Origin: JBOFFC01 sp051648405
GTDB taxonomy: Bacteria; Planctomycetota; Planctomycetia; Pirellulales; Lacipirellulaceae
Direction of reading: 5' to 3'
DNA: 38,059 nucleotides
Assembly: GCA_051648405.1 (NCBI GenBank)
Contig: JBOFFC010000136.1
Coordinates: 1 to 38,059, forward strand
This document shows, one piece after another, positions 8,987 to 17,170 of this stretch (position 1 is the stretch's first letter; the number at the start of each line of letters is the position of its first letter). The notes beneath the pieces were generated by a model. The model was not told where the DNA came from, made no database searches, and saw only the letters and a list, made by a program, of their open reading frames with translations. The translations under genes were made by a program, and so were the position numbers.

Positions 8987-9922
8987 TCAGGATCGCGGCC
9001 GGAGCAGCTCCACCGCTCCGCGGGCGCGAAGCTCGTCGGCCACGCGAACTCCGAGCGCCGCGCCGTCGGTGAAGCCCTGTGTGAAACGGACGGCGAGCTC
9101 CGCGTCGAGCCGGCGATCCCCCTCCTCACTGAGCACGCACACCGACAGCCGCAGCTCCCCTCCCTCGATCCGGCCCCAAGCGCCGAGCGACGCGAGGCAA
9201 CCCCCTTCGAGTCGCGCCAGCGCCGCCCGCTCGGCCGTCACCGCGGCCCGCGTCGGGGAGTCATCGAGCGCGAACAGCGCGGCGACCGTGCGTGCGTCCG
9301 CGACGCGGCACTCGATCCCCAGCGCCCCCTGCCCCGGGGCGGGGAGCAGCACGTCGGGGGGGATCGCCTGGGTGATGCGATCGGCGAGTCCGAGCCGCAC
9401 CAGGCCGGCTTGCGCCAGCAGGATCGCGTCGTGCTCCCCGTCGTCGAGCTTCCGCAGACGCGTGTCAACGTTGCCGCGTAGGTCGCCAACCATTAGGTCG
9501 GGGCGCCTATTCAGTAGCTGCGCTCGGCGGCGGCTGCTCCCGGTGCCGACCCGCGCCCCGTGGGGGAGCGCGTCGAGCGAGTCCGCGACGCGCGACACGA
9601 GGGCGTCGCCGAGCGCGGCCCGCGGCGGCGTCGCCGCGAGGACCAGGCCCGGAACGGCGGCGGTCGGGAGGTCCTTTAGGCTGTGGACGGCGAGGTCGAT
9701 GTCGCCGTCGAGCAGGCGCCGCTGCAGCTCCTTGGTGAAGACCCCCTGGGCGCCGATCGCCGCGATCGGCCCGACCTGCTGCACGTCCCCCTGCGTCTTC
9801 ACCTCGACGGTCTCGACCGCCTGACCCTCCGCACGCAGCGCGGCGGCAACCCAATCCGCCTGCCATCGCGCAAGGGGGCTGGCGCGGGTGCCGAGTCGCA
9901 GCGGTGCTTCGTATCGCTTCAT
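8987..9922 (-). CDS. hemC: Hydroxymethylbilane synthase (porphobilinogen deaminase)
   Basis: The 311-residue protein starts MKRYEAPLRLGTRASPLARWQ, the standard N-terminus of HemC. It shows the conserved RVGTGSSRRRAQLL segment, DLRGNVDTRLRKL, and LEGGC with Cys at about residue 242, which carries the dipyrromethane cofactor. It polymerises four porphobilinogen units into hydroxymethylbilane in the cytoplasm, a step of haem synthesis. The family usually has 300-320 residues, so it is complete. The open frame extends far upstream to 10351, but that part overlaps the ComF-family gene's region and has no family similarity, so ATG 9922 is preferred even though no strong ribosome binding site is visible. 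It lies 107 bp downstream of the ComF-family gene on the same strand. Confidence 0.95.
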   Translation of the reverse strand: MKRYEAPLRLGTRASPLARWQADWVAAALRAEGQAVETVEVKTQGDVQQVGPIAAIGAQGVFTKELQRRLLDGDIDLAVHSLKDLPTAAVPGLVLAATPPRAALGDALVSRVADSLDALPHGARVGTGSSRRRAQLLNRRPDLMVGDLRGNVDTRLRKLDDGEHDAILLAQAGLVRLGLADRITQAIPPDVLLPAPGQGALGIECRVADARTVAALFALDDSPTRAAVTAERAALARLEGGCLASLGAWGRIEGGELRLSVCVLSEEGDRRLDAELAVRFTQGFTDGAALGVRVADELRARGAVELLRPRS

Positions 9923-10029
9923 CAATGGGGAACTCGATGCCGGGGACCGCCAACGGTTAGCACCATTCTTTGGATCGCCGCCCCGGGGACAAGCGCCGAG
10001 CCCCGCCCCCCGCGTCCGACCCCGACGCA

Positions 10030-10812
10030 TCACCCCCCGACGCGCCGGGCGACGACCACGGCGACGACTCGGCTGGCGCCCCCGGAACGAAGCGCGCGGG
10101 CCGCCGCGTTCAGCGTGGCGCCGGTCGTCAGCACGTCGTCGACGAGCAGCACCGTGTGACCAGCGACCCCGCTGCCCCGCGACGCAAAGCAGCCACGGAC
10201 GTTCGTTCGGCGCCGGCTGGGCGCCATGTCGGCCTGCTTCGCCGTGTAGCGTGTCCGGCGCAGGGCGTTTCGCAGCGGCGCCCGCAGGTCGCTGGCGAGC
10301 CCCGCGGCGATCGCGTCGGGGCTGTTCGCGCCGCGGACGAAGCGCCGCCACCAGTGCGACGGCGTGGGGACGATCACCGTTGGGCCTTCAAGCCCCCGCG
10401 TCGCGACACGCACCGCGAGCCGCCGGCCGAGGGCCCCCGCCAGCCGGTCACGTCCCGGGCGCTTCGCGTCGAGCACCAGCCTCCGGAGCAGCCCCTCGTA
10501 GGGGCCGAGCGCCACGGTGGCGTCGAACGCCCACTTCTCGCCGCGGCAGGCTGGGCAGTCGGTCGCGGGCGCAATTACGGCGCGATCCGCGCGCGGCGTC
10601 GCGCAGCGCAGGCACGCGACGGTCCCCGCGGGGGGGGCGATCGCCGCGGCGCAGACCTCGCAGAAGTCCCGTTCCGCTTCGGGTCGCTCCGCCGTCGCCG
10701 CGCCGCACGCCACGCAGGCCGCGGGGAAGGCGACGTCGAGTAACGCACCCCCCCACCGCCGGGCGGCGCGGAGCACGCGGGGTGAGTCGCCGGTGAGGTC
10801 GTCTGCTAGCAC
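10030..10812 (-). CDS. ComF family phosphoribosyltransferase-like protein
   Basis: The protein has an N-terminal double zinc-ribbon, with the Cys pairs CVACG, CEVC, CLRC and CPAC, followed by a phosphoribosyltransferase domain with the PRPP-binding signature VLLVDDVLTTGAT. This is the ComF/GntX layout. ComF proteins are linked to DNA uptake and transformation in Bacillus and Haemophilus, though in many bacteria the gene is present with no proven competence. The GTG at 10812 is chosen because the family's conserved region begins shortly after it; the frame stays open to 10959 with an ATG at 10890 as another possible start, which would add a basic, low-quality extension. It is divergent from the permease gene at 10949. 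Confidence 0.87.
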   Translation of the reverse strand: MLADDLTGDSPRVLRAARRWGGALLDVAFPAACVACGAATAERPEAERDFCEVCAAAIAPPAGTVACLRCATPRADRAVIAPATDCPACRGEKWAFDATVALGPYEGLLRRLVLDAKRPGRDRLAGALGRRLAVRVATRGLEGPTVIVPTPSHWWRRFVRGANSPDAIAAGLASDLRAPLRNALRRTRYTAKQADMAPSRRRTNVRGCFASRGSGVAGHTVLLVDDVLTTGATLNAAARALRSGGASRVVAVVVARRVGG

Positions 10813-10858
10813 ACCGCCGAGTGTAGTCCGCCGCGCACGCCGATGCTGGCGCCGCGCG

Positions 10859-10872
10859 ACGCGGATCCGCGT
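10859..10872. promoter_or_regulatory. 14-bp perfect palindrome between divergent genes
   Basis: ACGCGGATCCGCGT reads the same on both strands and sits between the ComF-family gene and the LptF/G-type permease gene, directly followed by TTGACC, which resembles a -35 box on the plus strand. The position is right for an operator acting on either gene, but if the ComF or permease start is further upstream the site would fall inside a coding end. Candidate only. Confidence 0.3.
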
Positions 10873-10948
10873 TGACCCACCGGCAGGCATGGCGCCACAC
10901 TCGCCCCGCCATCGACTAACGCGCCCCGCTCTCCCCCCGGCCTTCACC

Positions 10949-12088
10949 GTGCGGATCATCGACCGCTACCTGCTGTGGCAGTACGTGCAGGTCTTCCTGA
11001 TCTGCTTCGTGAGCCTCGCCGGCCTCTACACGGTCATCGACGCGTTCAGCAAGCTCGACGACTTCGTCGGCGACGGACGCCCCGTGCAGGACGCCCTCGC
11101 TGAGGCCGGCCGCTACTACGCCCTGCAGTCGATCACGTTCTTCAACCGCACCAGTGGCGTGCTGGCGATGATCGCCGCGATGTTCACGGTTACCTGGGCC
11201 CAGCGTCACAACGAGATGACCGCCCTGATGGCCGCCGGCTTGCCGCGGCTACGCGTGCTGCGGCCGGTGCTGATCGCGTCGCTGGCCGTTGCGGCGGGGG
11301 CGGCGGTGCTCCGCGAGACGGTCCTCCCCGGCATGCGGCACGAGCTGTCGCTCGACTCGAAGGACCTGCGGGCCGAGCACGGCGTCGAGTTCCCGCTGCG
11401 GTTCGACAACGTCAGCGACGTTAGCCTCGGGGGCGCGTCGGCGATGATCAAGACGCGGACGATCGTCCGCCCGGCGTTCGGCCTCCCCCCCGCATTCGCG
11501 AGGCTGTGGGGCAAGAGCATCATCGGCCAAGGCGCCCGCTACCTCGCCCCCGAGGGGGACCGCCCGGCCGGCTACTTGCTCTACGGCGTCACGCAGCCCG
11601 AGGGGATCGACGAGCGCGAGATGCTGCGGCTCGCCAGCGGCCAGCCGGTGGCTGTCACGCGGCGCGATGCCGCGTGGCTCGAGCCGGGCCAGGTGTTCGT
11701 CGCCAGCGGCGTGTCGTTCGAGCTGCTCGCCTCGGGGACGCAGTGGCGCGACCTGGCTTCGACCCAGGAGCTCGTCCGCGAGCTCGCGAGCCCCAGCACC
11801 GACCTCGGACCCGACGTGCGGGTCGCGATCCACTCGCGGATGGTTCAGCCGGTGCTCGACCTGACGCTGCTGATGCTCGGCCTCCCTCTGGTGGTGTCGC
11901 GCGGCGCGCGGAGCCCGCTGCTTGCGCTGGGGCTGAGCGTCGTCATCGTGACCGGGTTCTTCGTCGTGACCCTCGGCGGGCAAGCCCTCGGCGCCACCGG
12001 TTGGTTGAAGCCCTCCCTCGCCGCGTGGCTGCCGGTGATCGTCTTCGTACCCGTGGCGGCGGCCCTCGGGCAGGCGCTCCGCGAGTAG
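10949..12088 (+). CDS. LptF/LptG family (YjgP/YjgQ) permease
   Basis: The product of about 379 residues begins (V/M)RIIDRYLLWQYVQVFLICF, the conserved first membrane helix of the YjgP/YjgQ family. A second helix follows near residues 45-80 and the central part (about 110-290) is a periplasmic beta-jellyroll-like domain with TIVRPA and ARYLAPEGDR; the C-terminus has three further hydrophobic helices, including VLDLTLLMLGLPLVVSRG, characteristic of the family. LptF and LptG are the inner-membrane part of the machine that takes lipopolysaccharide to the outer membrane. Only one member is present here, so the partner must lie elsewhere. The GTG at 10949 matches the family's N-terminus; ATG 10889 is a longer alternative. 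The next gene starts 49 bp downstream. Confidence 0.87.
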   Translation: MRIIDRYLLWQYVQVFLICFVSLAGLYTVIDAFSKLDDFVGDGRPVQDALAEAGRYYALQSITFFNRTSGVLAMIAAMFTVTWAQRHNEMTALMAAGLPRLRVLRPVLIASLAVAAGAAVLRETVLPGMRHELSLDSKDLRAEHGVEFPLRFDNVSDVSLGGASAMIKTRTIVRPAFGLPPAFARLWGKSIIGQGARYLAPEGDRPAGYLLYGVTQPEGIDEREMLRLASGQPVAVTRRDAAWLEPGQVFVASGVSFELLASGTQWRDLASTQELVRELASPSTDLGPDVRVAIHSRMVQPVLDLTLLMLGLPLVVSRGARSPLLALGLSVVIVTGFFVVTLGGQALGATGWLKPSLAAWLPVIVFVPVAAALGQALRE

Positions 12089-12137
12089 GCCCCGCGGCGT
12101 GCTCGAATGCGCGTCACCCGGCGGCTATCCTGCGGGC

Positions 12138-13184
12138 GTGGCTGCCCCTCCCCCCCGTTCGCCCCGTCCCGCCGAAGCCCGTGTGCTCGAGGTAGCGCGC
12201 TCGATCCGTGGCGACCGGGTGCTGGGGGTCCCGCTCGGGCGGCCCGACTCGCTCGCCGACTTGGCGGCCGAGCGCCCCGCGGCGACCGTTGTGAGCTGGC
12301 TCCGCGACAGTTTCCGGGCCGCGATCCCCCTCGCGGCGGCGACGCCCACCAACCTGACGGTCGTCTGCTCCGCCGATCCCCCCGAGGGGCCGTTCGACCT
12401 GGCGGTCGTACCGACCTCGATGCGGGGCGACGCCGAGCTCACCCGCGAGACGCTCCAGGAGTCGCTCCATCGCCTCGAACTGGGGGGGGTGCTCGTCGCC
12501 GCGACGGACAACCCGCGCGACGCCTGGCTGCGGCAGCAGATGGACGCCCTGTGCGAGGGGGTTCGCCTGCACCGCTTCGACGACGCGGTCGTCTACGCGG
12601 CGACCAAGACGAGGCCCATGCGGAAGCGGCGTGACTTCTCGTGCGACGTCGCATTCCGTGACGAAGGTCGGCTGCTGCGTGCGGTCACCCGCCCCGGCGT
12701 CTTCTCGCACCGCCACGTGGACCCCGGCGCCCGGCGGCTGATGGAGGCGGCTCGAGTCGCGGCCGGCGACCGCGTCGTCGACATCGGTTGCGGCGCGGGG
12801 ACCGTGGCAATCGCGCTCGCGGCTCGGAAAACCGACGCGTTGGTCCTCGCAGTCGATAGCGACACCCGCGCGGTCGAGTGCACGACGCGCGGCGCCTCCC
12901 TAAACGGGCTGACGAACATCGAGGCGCTGCTCAACGCATCCGGGGACTACCCCACCCCGCGGACCTTCGACCTGGCCGTCACCAACCCCCCGTACTACGC
13001 CGACCACCAGATCGCGGCCCGGATGGTCTGTGCAGCGGCCCGTAGCCTGCGTGAAGAGGGGCGACTGCTGGTCGTCACCAAGGCGCCCGGGTGGTACGCG
13101 GAGAACCTGGACCCCGAGCTGTGGCGCGACGTCGAGATCACCGCGCGGGCACGTTACCACGTTGTTTTCGCGCTACGCACGTAG
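12138..13184 (+). CDS. RsmC-like SAM-dependent methyltransferase
   Basis: About 348 residues with the two-domain plan of RsmC/RlmG rRNA guanine-N2 methyltransferases. The N-terminal half has a degenerate methyltransferase-like fold without a clear cofactor motif. The linker phrase RPGVFSHRHVDPGARRL matches the conserved PGVFS-x-D-x-G of the family. The C-terminal half carries motif I, VVDIGCGAGTVAIALA, an acidic residue after the next strand (AVDSDTRAVE), and the catalytic NPPYY tetrad typical of N-methylation of bases. The likely substrate is a guanine in ribosomal RNA, though which one cannot be told. The start is uncertain: GTG 12099 is another in-frame choice giving 361 residues. It follows the permease closely and is probably co-transcribed. 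Confidence 0.85.
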   Translation: MAAPPPRSPRPAEARVLEVARSIRGDRVLGVPLGRPDSLADLAAERPAATVVSWLRDSFRAAIPLAAATPTNLTVVCSADPPEGPFDLAVVPTSMRGDAELTRETLQESLHRLELGGVLVAATDNPRDAWLRQQMDALCEGVRLHRFDDAVVYAATKTRPMRKRRDFSCDVAFRDEGRLLRAVTRPGVFSHRHVDPGARRLMEAARVAAGDRVVDIGCGAGTVAIALAARKTDALVLAVDSDTRAVECTTRGASLNGLTNIEALLNASGDYPTPRTFDLAVTNPPYYADHQIAARMVCAAARSLREEGRLLVVTKAPGWYAENLDPELWRDVEITARARYHVVFALRT

Positions 13185-13590
13185 CAGCCAACAGCTCGAG
13201 GCGCCGCGTTCAAGCCCAGGGTTGCGCTTCGGCGTTCCGCGAGCTACGCCGCGTGGCTCAAAGTAATGAGAAAAACAGTTGACAAAATCGGTGGCTTCGG
13301 TAAGTTCCGGCTTGTCTGGGTTTGTTCCCGGCTCTCTTCTCTAAATCGATGCACTGCAAATTGATGCGCTGCGGCGGCTGGTTCGGTACGGCGGCAGGTG
13401 GCGGTGAAGTCCACTCGACCTTGGTGAGCGTTCGTTCTTTGCGCAGTGACGGCGGGTCGCCCCTGCGTGCGTGTCGATAGCCGGCCAGTCCGGGCTCGAC
13501 GTGTTTTTCTTGCGTGCGTTCGTCGCGTCCCCGCAATCGGGTCGCGGCGTTTGTCCGGTCGCGCGCCGTATCTCAACAGGAGCTCCCCCC
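13185..13590. other. Intergenic leader region upstream of a DUF1559 gene
   Basis: This 406-bp stretch has no convincing gene on either strand; it is less GC-rich than its surroundings. It holds a candidate -35 box TTGACA at 13279-13284 and an imperfect 14-bp direct repeat, AATCGATGCACTGC at 13344-13357 and AATTGATGCGCTGC at 13359-13372, spaced one DNA turn and a half apart, which could bind a regulator. Together they suggest a long, regulated 5' leader of about 200-300 bases before the GTG at 13591. Confidence 0.5.
13279..13306 (+). promoter_or_regulatory. Candidate sigma-70 type promoter
   Basis: TTGACA at 13279-13284 is a perfect -35 consensus inside an A-rich patch. The best -10 at 16-bp spacing is TAAGTT (13301-13306), which matches the consensus at only three positions. 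It would drive the DUF1559 and dockerin genes that follow. Confidence 0.33.
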
Positions 13591-14754
13591 GTGAACTGCG
13601 TCGCCATGGAAGACGGACGTCGACGAAAGCGCTCGGCATTCACCCTTGTGGAACTGCTGGTCGTGATCGCGATCATCGGGATCCTCGTCGCGCTGCTGCT
13701 CCCCGCGGTGCAATCGGCCCGCGAGGCTGCGCGCCGCGTGCAGTGCATGAACCAGATGAGGCAGATGTGCCTGGCGACACAAAACCACGTCGATTCGGTG
13801 AAGATCTTCCCGACCGGCGGGATCGACCCGTGGCCTGCAATCGAGGATTACTCCGCCAACGGCAAGCCGTTCAGCGCACCAAAGCAAGGGCTAAGTTGGG
13901 CGTTCCAGTTATTGCCGTACCTCGAAGAGGGGGCGGTTCACAACATCACAAAGGAGGAGCAGCTCGCTCGCTCGCCCGTCAGTATGTACTTCTGCCCTTC
14001 ACGGCGCGGGCCGACGCAGGTTGCGTCGGGCGGTCTCGCCGGCCGATGGCTGATGGACTACGCGGCGCTGACCGCCGCGCCGGGCCGCTCGTCCATTGGT
14101 GAGCCACTCGGTGTGATGCGCTTCGCTCGGATCAACACGGTGCAGCAGTTCGAGGACGCGATGCGTGACCCGCTCGGTAGCGCCACGACGATGTGCTCAG
14201 AGTACTTGTTCTGGGGCGGGCAAATCGCGGGCCACCTTGGCCCGGGGACATCTGTCCCCCCACGCGACTTACCAACCCGGCTCCAGTGGGCATTCCCCAA
14301 CCCGGGAGTCATCGTCCGCAGTAGTTACTACGTTCACGATGGCACAGGGCAATCAGCAAGCCCAAAGACTAAAGACTTGATTCTGCCGGGCAAAATCACG
14401 CACGCGAAGATCAGTGACGGAAGTAGCAACACCGCGTTCCTCTGTGAGAAACGTGTCCCGACTTCACGCGCTATCGGGGGAACCGATACCGACGACGACT
14501 CCGGCTGGTCGGACGGCTGGGACTACGACACACTGAGGCTCGCCACATGCGGGTTGCATTCCGACGCATCTGCGGCGGTCGAGGTAGCCGGGTTTGGGAT
14601 GGCGTACAGGACCGCCGGCTCGGCGCACACGAGTGGGTCGTTCCTTGCCTTCGCCGACGGTTCCGTCCAGTTCGCTTCCTACGACATCAGTGTGGAAGTG
14701 CTAAACCTGATGGCGAACCGCGAGGACGGCGAGACCTACACCTCCGATTTTTAA
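13591..14754 (+). CDS. DUF1559 protein with type IV pilin-like N-terminus
   Basis: A 387-residue product with a short basic leader followed by FTLVELLVVIAIIG, the N-methylation/prepilin signature, and the long hydrophobic helix continuing LVALLLPAVQSAREAARR. The rest is a DUF1559 (SBP_bac_10-type) domain, closing with the family's H-x9-DG motif: His in AHTSGSF followed by FADGSVQF. DUF1559 proteins are pseudopilin-like proteins expanded in planctomycetes; their assembly and function are mostly unknown. The GTG at 13591 is favoured over ATG 13606 because AGGAG at 13578-13582 lies 8 bases before it. A dockerin/PEP-CTERM gene follows after 84 bp. A pairing of DUF1559 with exported dockerin proteins recurs in this window. 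Confidence 0.9.
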   Translation: MNCVAMEDGRRRKRSAFTLVELLVVIAIIGILVALLLPAVQSAREAARRVQCMNQMRQMCLATQNHVDSVKIFPTGGIDPWPAIEDYSANGKPFSAPKQGLSWAFQLLPYLEEGAVHNITKEEQLARSPVSMYFCPSRRGPTQVASGGLAGRWLMDYAALTAAPGRSSIGEPLGVMRFARINTVQQFEDAMRDPLGSATTMCSEYLFWGGQIAGHLGPGTSVPPRDLPTRLQWAFPNPGVIVRSSYYVHDGTGQSASPKTKDLILPGKITHAKISDGSSNTAFLCEKRVPTSRAIGGTDTDDDSGWSDGWDYDTLRLATCGLHSDASAAVEVAGFGMAYRTAGSAHTSGSFLAFADGSVQFASYDISVEVLNLMANREDGETYTSDF

Positions 14755-14838
14755 GCGCTACGGAGCCGGTGCCTTCGCTCCGTCAACGACTCGTTTGCCT
14801 TGTTCCCCGCAACCATGACGGCACTTGGAGATCAACTG

Positions 14839-15966
14839 ATGGCTTTTCTTCGTGTTTCGCTCGGACTATTGATCGCTGCCGGGGTCGCCACATCGACCTT
14901 CGCGCAGACGATCCGAAACTACACCGTCAACCAGCGGACGGCGGCGATCACGCTCGACGGGGTCGCCAGCCCCGGCGAGTGGGACGCCGCCTCGGCGGCG
15001 GCCGGCGACTGGCGCGAGCTGCGTCAGCCGTTCACCGACGTCGATCAGGACAACAACCGCTTCCGGGTCCTCTACGATTCCTCGGCGCTCTACATCCTCT
15101 ACCAGACCGACTACAACTTCGGCTGGCTCGATAGCTTTGGAGGCAACCCATCGATCTCGTTCGGCGAAGAGAACCTCAACATCTACATCGACCCCAACAA
15201 GGACGGCGACCTGAACGTCGGCAGCGACGGGCTGCCGGTCTTGCCGGGTAACTCCTCGAACGGCGGCATAGCCGACGGCTACCAGATCGCTATCAACCAG
15301 TACCTGGGGAACTACGTTTCCACGGACGCCGATCGCCAGGGGGTCGGCTTCTTCACCGAGGGGCACGTCAACACCCCGTTCGGTGACCAAGCGAACTGGA
15401 ACCAAGGTGGATCACAAGTTCTCGGCGACGCCCTCGACGGGATTGTCGTCGCCCAGGTGAACACCAACCCGGCCGGCGGCACGATGGAGCTGCGGATCCC
15501 GTTCGCCGACCTCGACGCCGACGCGATGATCGCCGCCCCCCCGGTGAACGCCGACTACAACGGCGACGGCTCGCAGAACGCGGCCGACTACACCGTGTGG
15601 CGTGACAACCTCGGGTCGATGGCGAACCTCGCCGCCGACGGCAACCTCAACGGAGTCGTCGATCAGGCCGACTACGACCTGTGGGCCAGCGGCTACGGCC
15701 GCGGACCGGGGGCGATGATCCCGACCGGCCTCAACGCCACCAGCGGTGTGCAGGCCGGCGACGTCTGGGGCTTCAACATGTCGCAGATCAGCCGCGACAG
15801 CGCCAACAACTTCCTGCCGATCTGGAACTGGCACGACAACAACTCGTTCGCCCCGTGGCCGCACGGCACGCTGACGTTCGCCGGCGCCCCGTCGGCGGTC
15901 CCCGAGCCGGCGACCGGTTTGATCCTGTTGCTCGGCCTCGCGGCCTGCCCGCGCCGTCGGGCGTAG
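14839..15966 (+). CDS. Exported CBM9-like protein with internal dockerin and PEP-CTERM
   Basis: The 375-residue product has a signal peptide (about 1-25, ending TFAQT). Residues about 32-235 look like a CBM9/DOMON-type beta-sandwich: ITLDGVASPGEWDAA, FRVLYDSSALYILYQTDY and MELRIPFADLDADA. A dockerin type I with two EF-hand-like calcium loops (NADYNGDGSQNAADYTVW and DGNLNGVVDQADYDLW) occupies about 237-290. After it, the segment GDVWGFNMSQISRD and a final strand GTLTFAG look like the last strands of the same beta-sandwich. A PEP-CTERM signal (AVPEPATG, hydrophobic helix, RRR) ends the protein. ATG 14839 is set by GGAG at 14827-14830. The protein is probably surface-located and may bind sugars and a cohesin. 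It is a paralogue of 28023-29144. Confidence 0.87.
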   Translation: MAFLRVSLGLLIAAGVATSTFAQTIRNYTVNQRTAAITLDGVASPGEWDAASAAAGDWRELRQPFTDVDQDNNRFRVLYDSSALYILYQTDYNFGWLDSFGGNPSISFGEENLNIYIDPNKDGDLNVGSDGLPVLPGNSSNGGIADGYQIAINQYLGNYVSTDADRQGVGFFTEGHVNTPFGDQANWNQGGSQVLGDALDGIVVAQVNTNPAGGTMELRIPFADLDADAMIAAPPVNADYNGDGSQNAADYTVWRDNLGSMANLAADGNLNGVVDQADYDLWASGYGRGPGAMIPTGLNATSGVQAGDVWGFNMSQISRDSANNFLPIWNWHDNNSFAPWPHGTLTFAGAPSAVPEPATGLILLLGLAACPRRRA

Positions 15967-15972
15967 CATTCG

Positions 15973-16083
15973 CTCGGCACAGCGCCGAGTTGTGATCTTG
16001 GGGAGAGTGCCGTGGTCCCGGGGAGGAGACCACGGCGAAGCGGGGTGGGAAGCTCGCGCCGACTTCGTTCGGCGCGAGCTTTC
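15973..16083 (+). terminator. Three tandem hairpins before cutC (terminator or leader)
   Basis: Three perfect stem-loops follow one another: CTCGGC/GCCGAG (15973-15989), GCCGTGGTC/GACCACGGC (16009-16036) and AGCTCGCGCC/GGCGCGAGCT (16051-16080), the last followed by TTTCTCG with a short T-rich run. The third is the best intrinsic-terminator candidate for the dockerin gene. Because it ends about 50 bases before cutC, the set could also be a structured leader of cutC. Confidence 0.55.
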
Positions 16084-16132
16084 TCGTTGGATAGGGTGAG
16101 CGTGCGAGCCCGGCGACGTTTCCCAAGGAGAG

Positions 16133-16912
16133 TTGCCGCTGGACCAGTCCGACCACACGCGCCGATCGCCCCTGCTCGAGGTCTGTGTCGAGTCGCTCGA
16201 CGACGCGCTCGACGCCGTTGCGGCGGGGGCCGATCGGCTGGAGCTCTGCGCGGCGATCGAGCTCGGCGGGTTGACCCCTTCCGAGGGGCTGCTCCGAGAG
16301 GTCGTCGCGTCGGTGGGGGTCCCCGTCGCCGCGATGGTCAGGCCGCGCTCCGGCGGGTTCCGCTGCACGGCCGGCGAGCTCCGCGTGATGCTTGCCGACG
16401 TCAGCCGCGCGCTAGCTGCCGGCGCGGCTGCGGTCGTGTTCGGCGCGCTGAAGGACGACGGCCAGATCGACCTCGAAGCGGTTCGACGCGTCGTCGCCCG
16501 GGCCGAAGGGGCCCCGACGGTGTTCCACCGCGCGATCGACGCGACCCCCGACCCGGTCCAGAGCGCACGGCTGCTCGCCGACTGCGGCGTAACCCGTGTG
16601 TTGACAAGTGGCGGTCGCGCGACGGCGCTCGAAGGGGCGGAAACCCTGCGCCGGATGATCGAAGCGACGCGGGGGACGCTCACGGTAACGGTCGGGGGAG
16701 GGGTCCGCGCCGAGAACGTCCTCGGGCTGGTTGAGCTGACGGGGTGTTCGGAAGTCCACATCGGCCCGTCTCGGATCGTCTCCGGTGGCGCGACGGGGGC
16801 CCTCGACTTCCGCGACCGGCGCCCGTTCGCGGCCGACGAGCACCGCGCGATCGACGCCGCAGCCGTCGGCGCCGTTGTGCACGCGCTCCGTGCGATCGAT
16901 CGCATCGACTAG
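16133..16912 (+). CDS. cutC: CutC family protein
   Basis: About 259 residues forming a TIM-barrel of the CutC family. The motifs LEVCVESLDDA, GADRLELCAAIELGGLTPS, AMVRPRSGGF, VVFGALKDDG, VFHRAID, VLTSGGRATALEG and VGGGVRAENV match the family in order and at the expected spacing. CutC was described as a copper homeostasis factor but its catalytic role is unresolved. The start is unusual: AAGGAG at 16125-16130 lies only 2 bases before TTG 16133 but 8 bases before CTG 16139, so the rarer CTG may be the real start; no ATG or GTG precedes the conserved region. The stop codon TAG lies inside the left end of the repeat at 16909-17066. Family level is secure. Confidence 0.92.
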   Translation: MPLDQSDHTRRSPLLEVCVESLDDALDAVAAGADRLELCAAIELGGLTPSEGLLREVVASVGVPVAAMVRPRSGGFRCTAGELRVMLADVSRALAAGAAAVVFGALKDDGQIDLEAVRRVVARAEGAPTVFHRAIDATPDPVQSARLLADCGVTRVLTSGGRATALEGAETLRRMIEATRGTLTVTVGGGVRAENVLGLVELTGCSEVHIGPSRIVSGGATGALDFRDRRPFAADEHRAIDAAAVGAVVHALRAIDRID

Positions 16913-17066
16913 CAGCCTGTTGAAAAACGCCGTCGTGGCGTTTTTCAACGTCGCCAAGCTTGCGGCCGAGCCGCTCGCGGCTCGCGAAACCGCGGCGAAA
17001 GCGCCACGGTTTCGACGTCGCCTCCCTGCGACTACGCAGCCTGTCGAAAAATCAACAGGCTGCTAG
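16909..17066 (+). repeat. 158-bp inverted-repeat element, left copy
   Basis: This segment is bounded by the perfect terminal inverted repeat CTAGCAGCCTGTTGA / TCAACAGGCTGCTAG. Inside are three further hairpins: GTTGAAAAACGCC with GGCGTTTTTCAAC near the left end, a GAAACCG/CGGTTTC stem around 16983-17015, and CAGCCTGT...ACAGGCTG at the right end. It has no coding capacity. A second copy in opposite orientation lies at 18752-18909, over 90% identical by eye. It resembles a MITE or large REP-like element, with CTAG as possible target duplication. Confidence 0.85.
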
Positions 17067-17170
17067 GAGCGCGGTGTACAGTAGAGGGCGACTCGGTGCT
17101 CGACGAGTGCGGGCGGGGAGGGTCGGTAGGCGACTTCCCCGCACAGGGGGACCTCTTTGAAGGAGCCACG

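Noticed and set aside
9923..10351. Upstream extension of hemC to a 454-residue protein
   Set aside because: The extra part is Arg/Pro-rich, overlaps the ComF-family gene on the same strand, and HemC homologues begin at the chosen Met.
10517..10948. Upstream extension of the LptF/G-type permease
   Set aside because: It runs antisense through the ComF-family gene; the family N-terminus matches the GTG at 10949.
15412..16905. Minus-strand open frame of 497 codons across the dockerin and cutC genes
   Set aside because: Serine/arginine-rich composition and overlap with two well-supported plus-strand genes mark it as a shadow.
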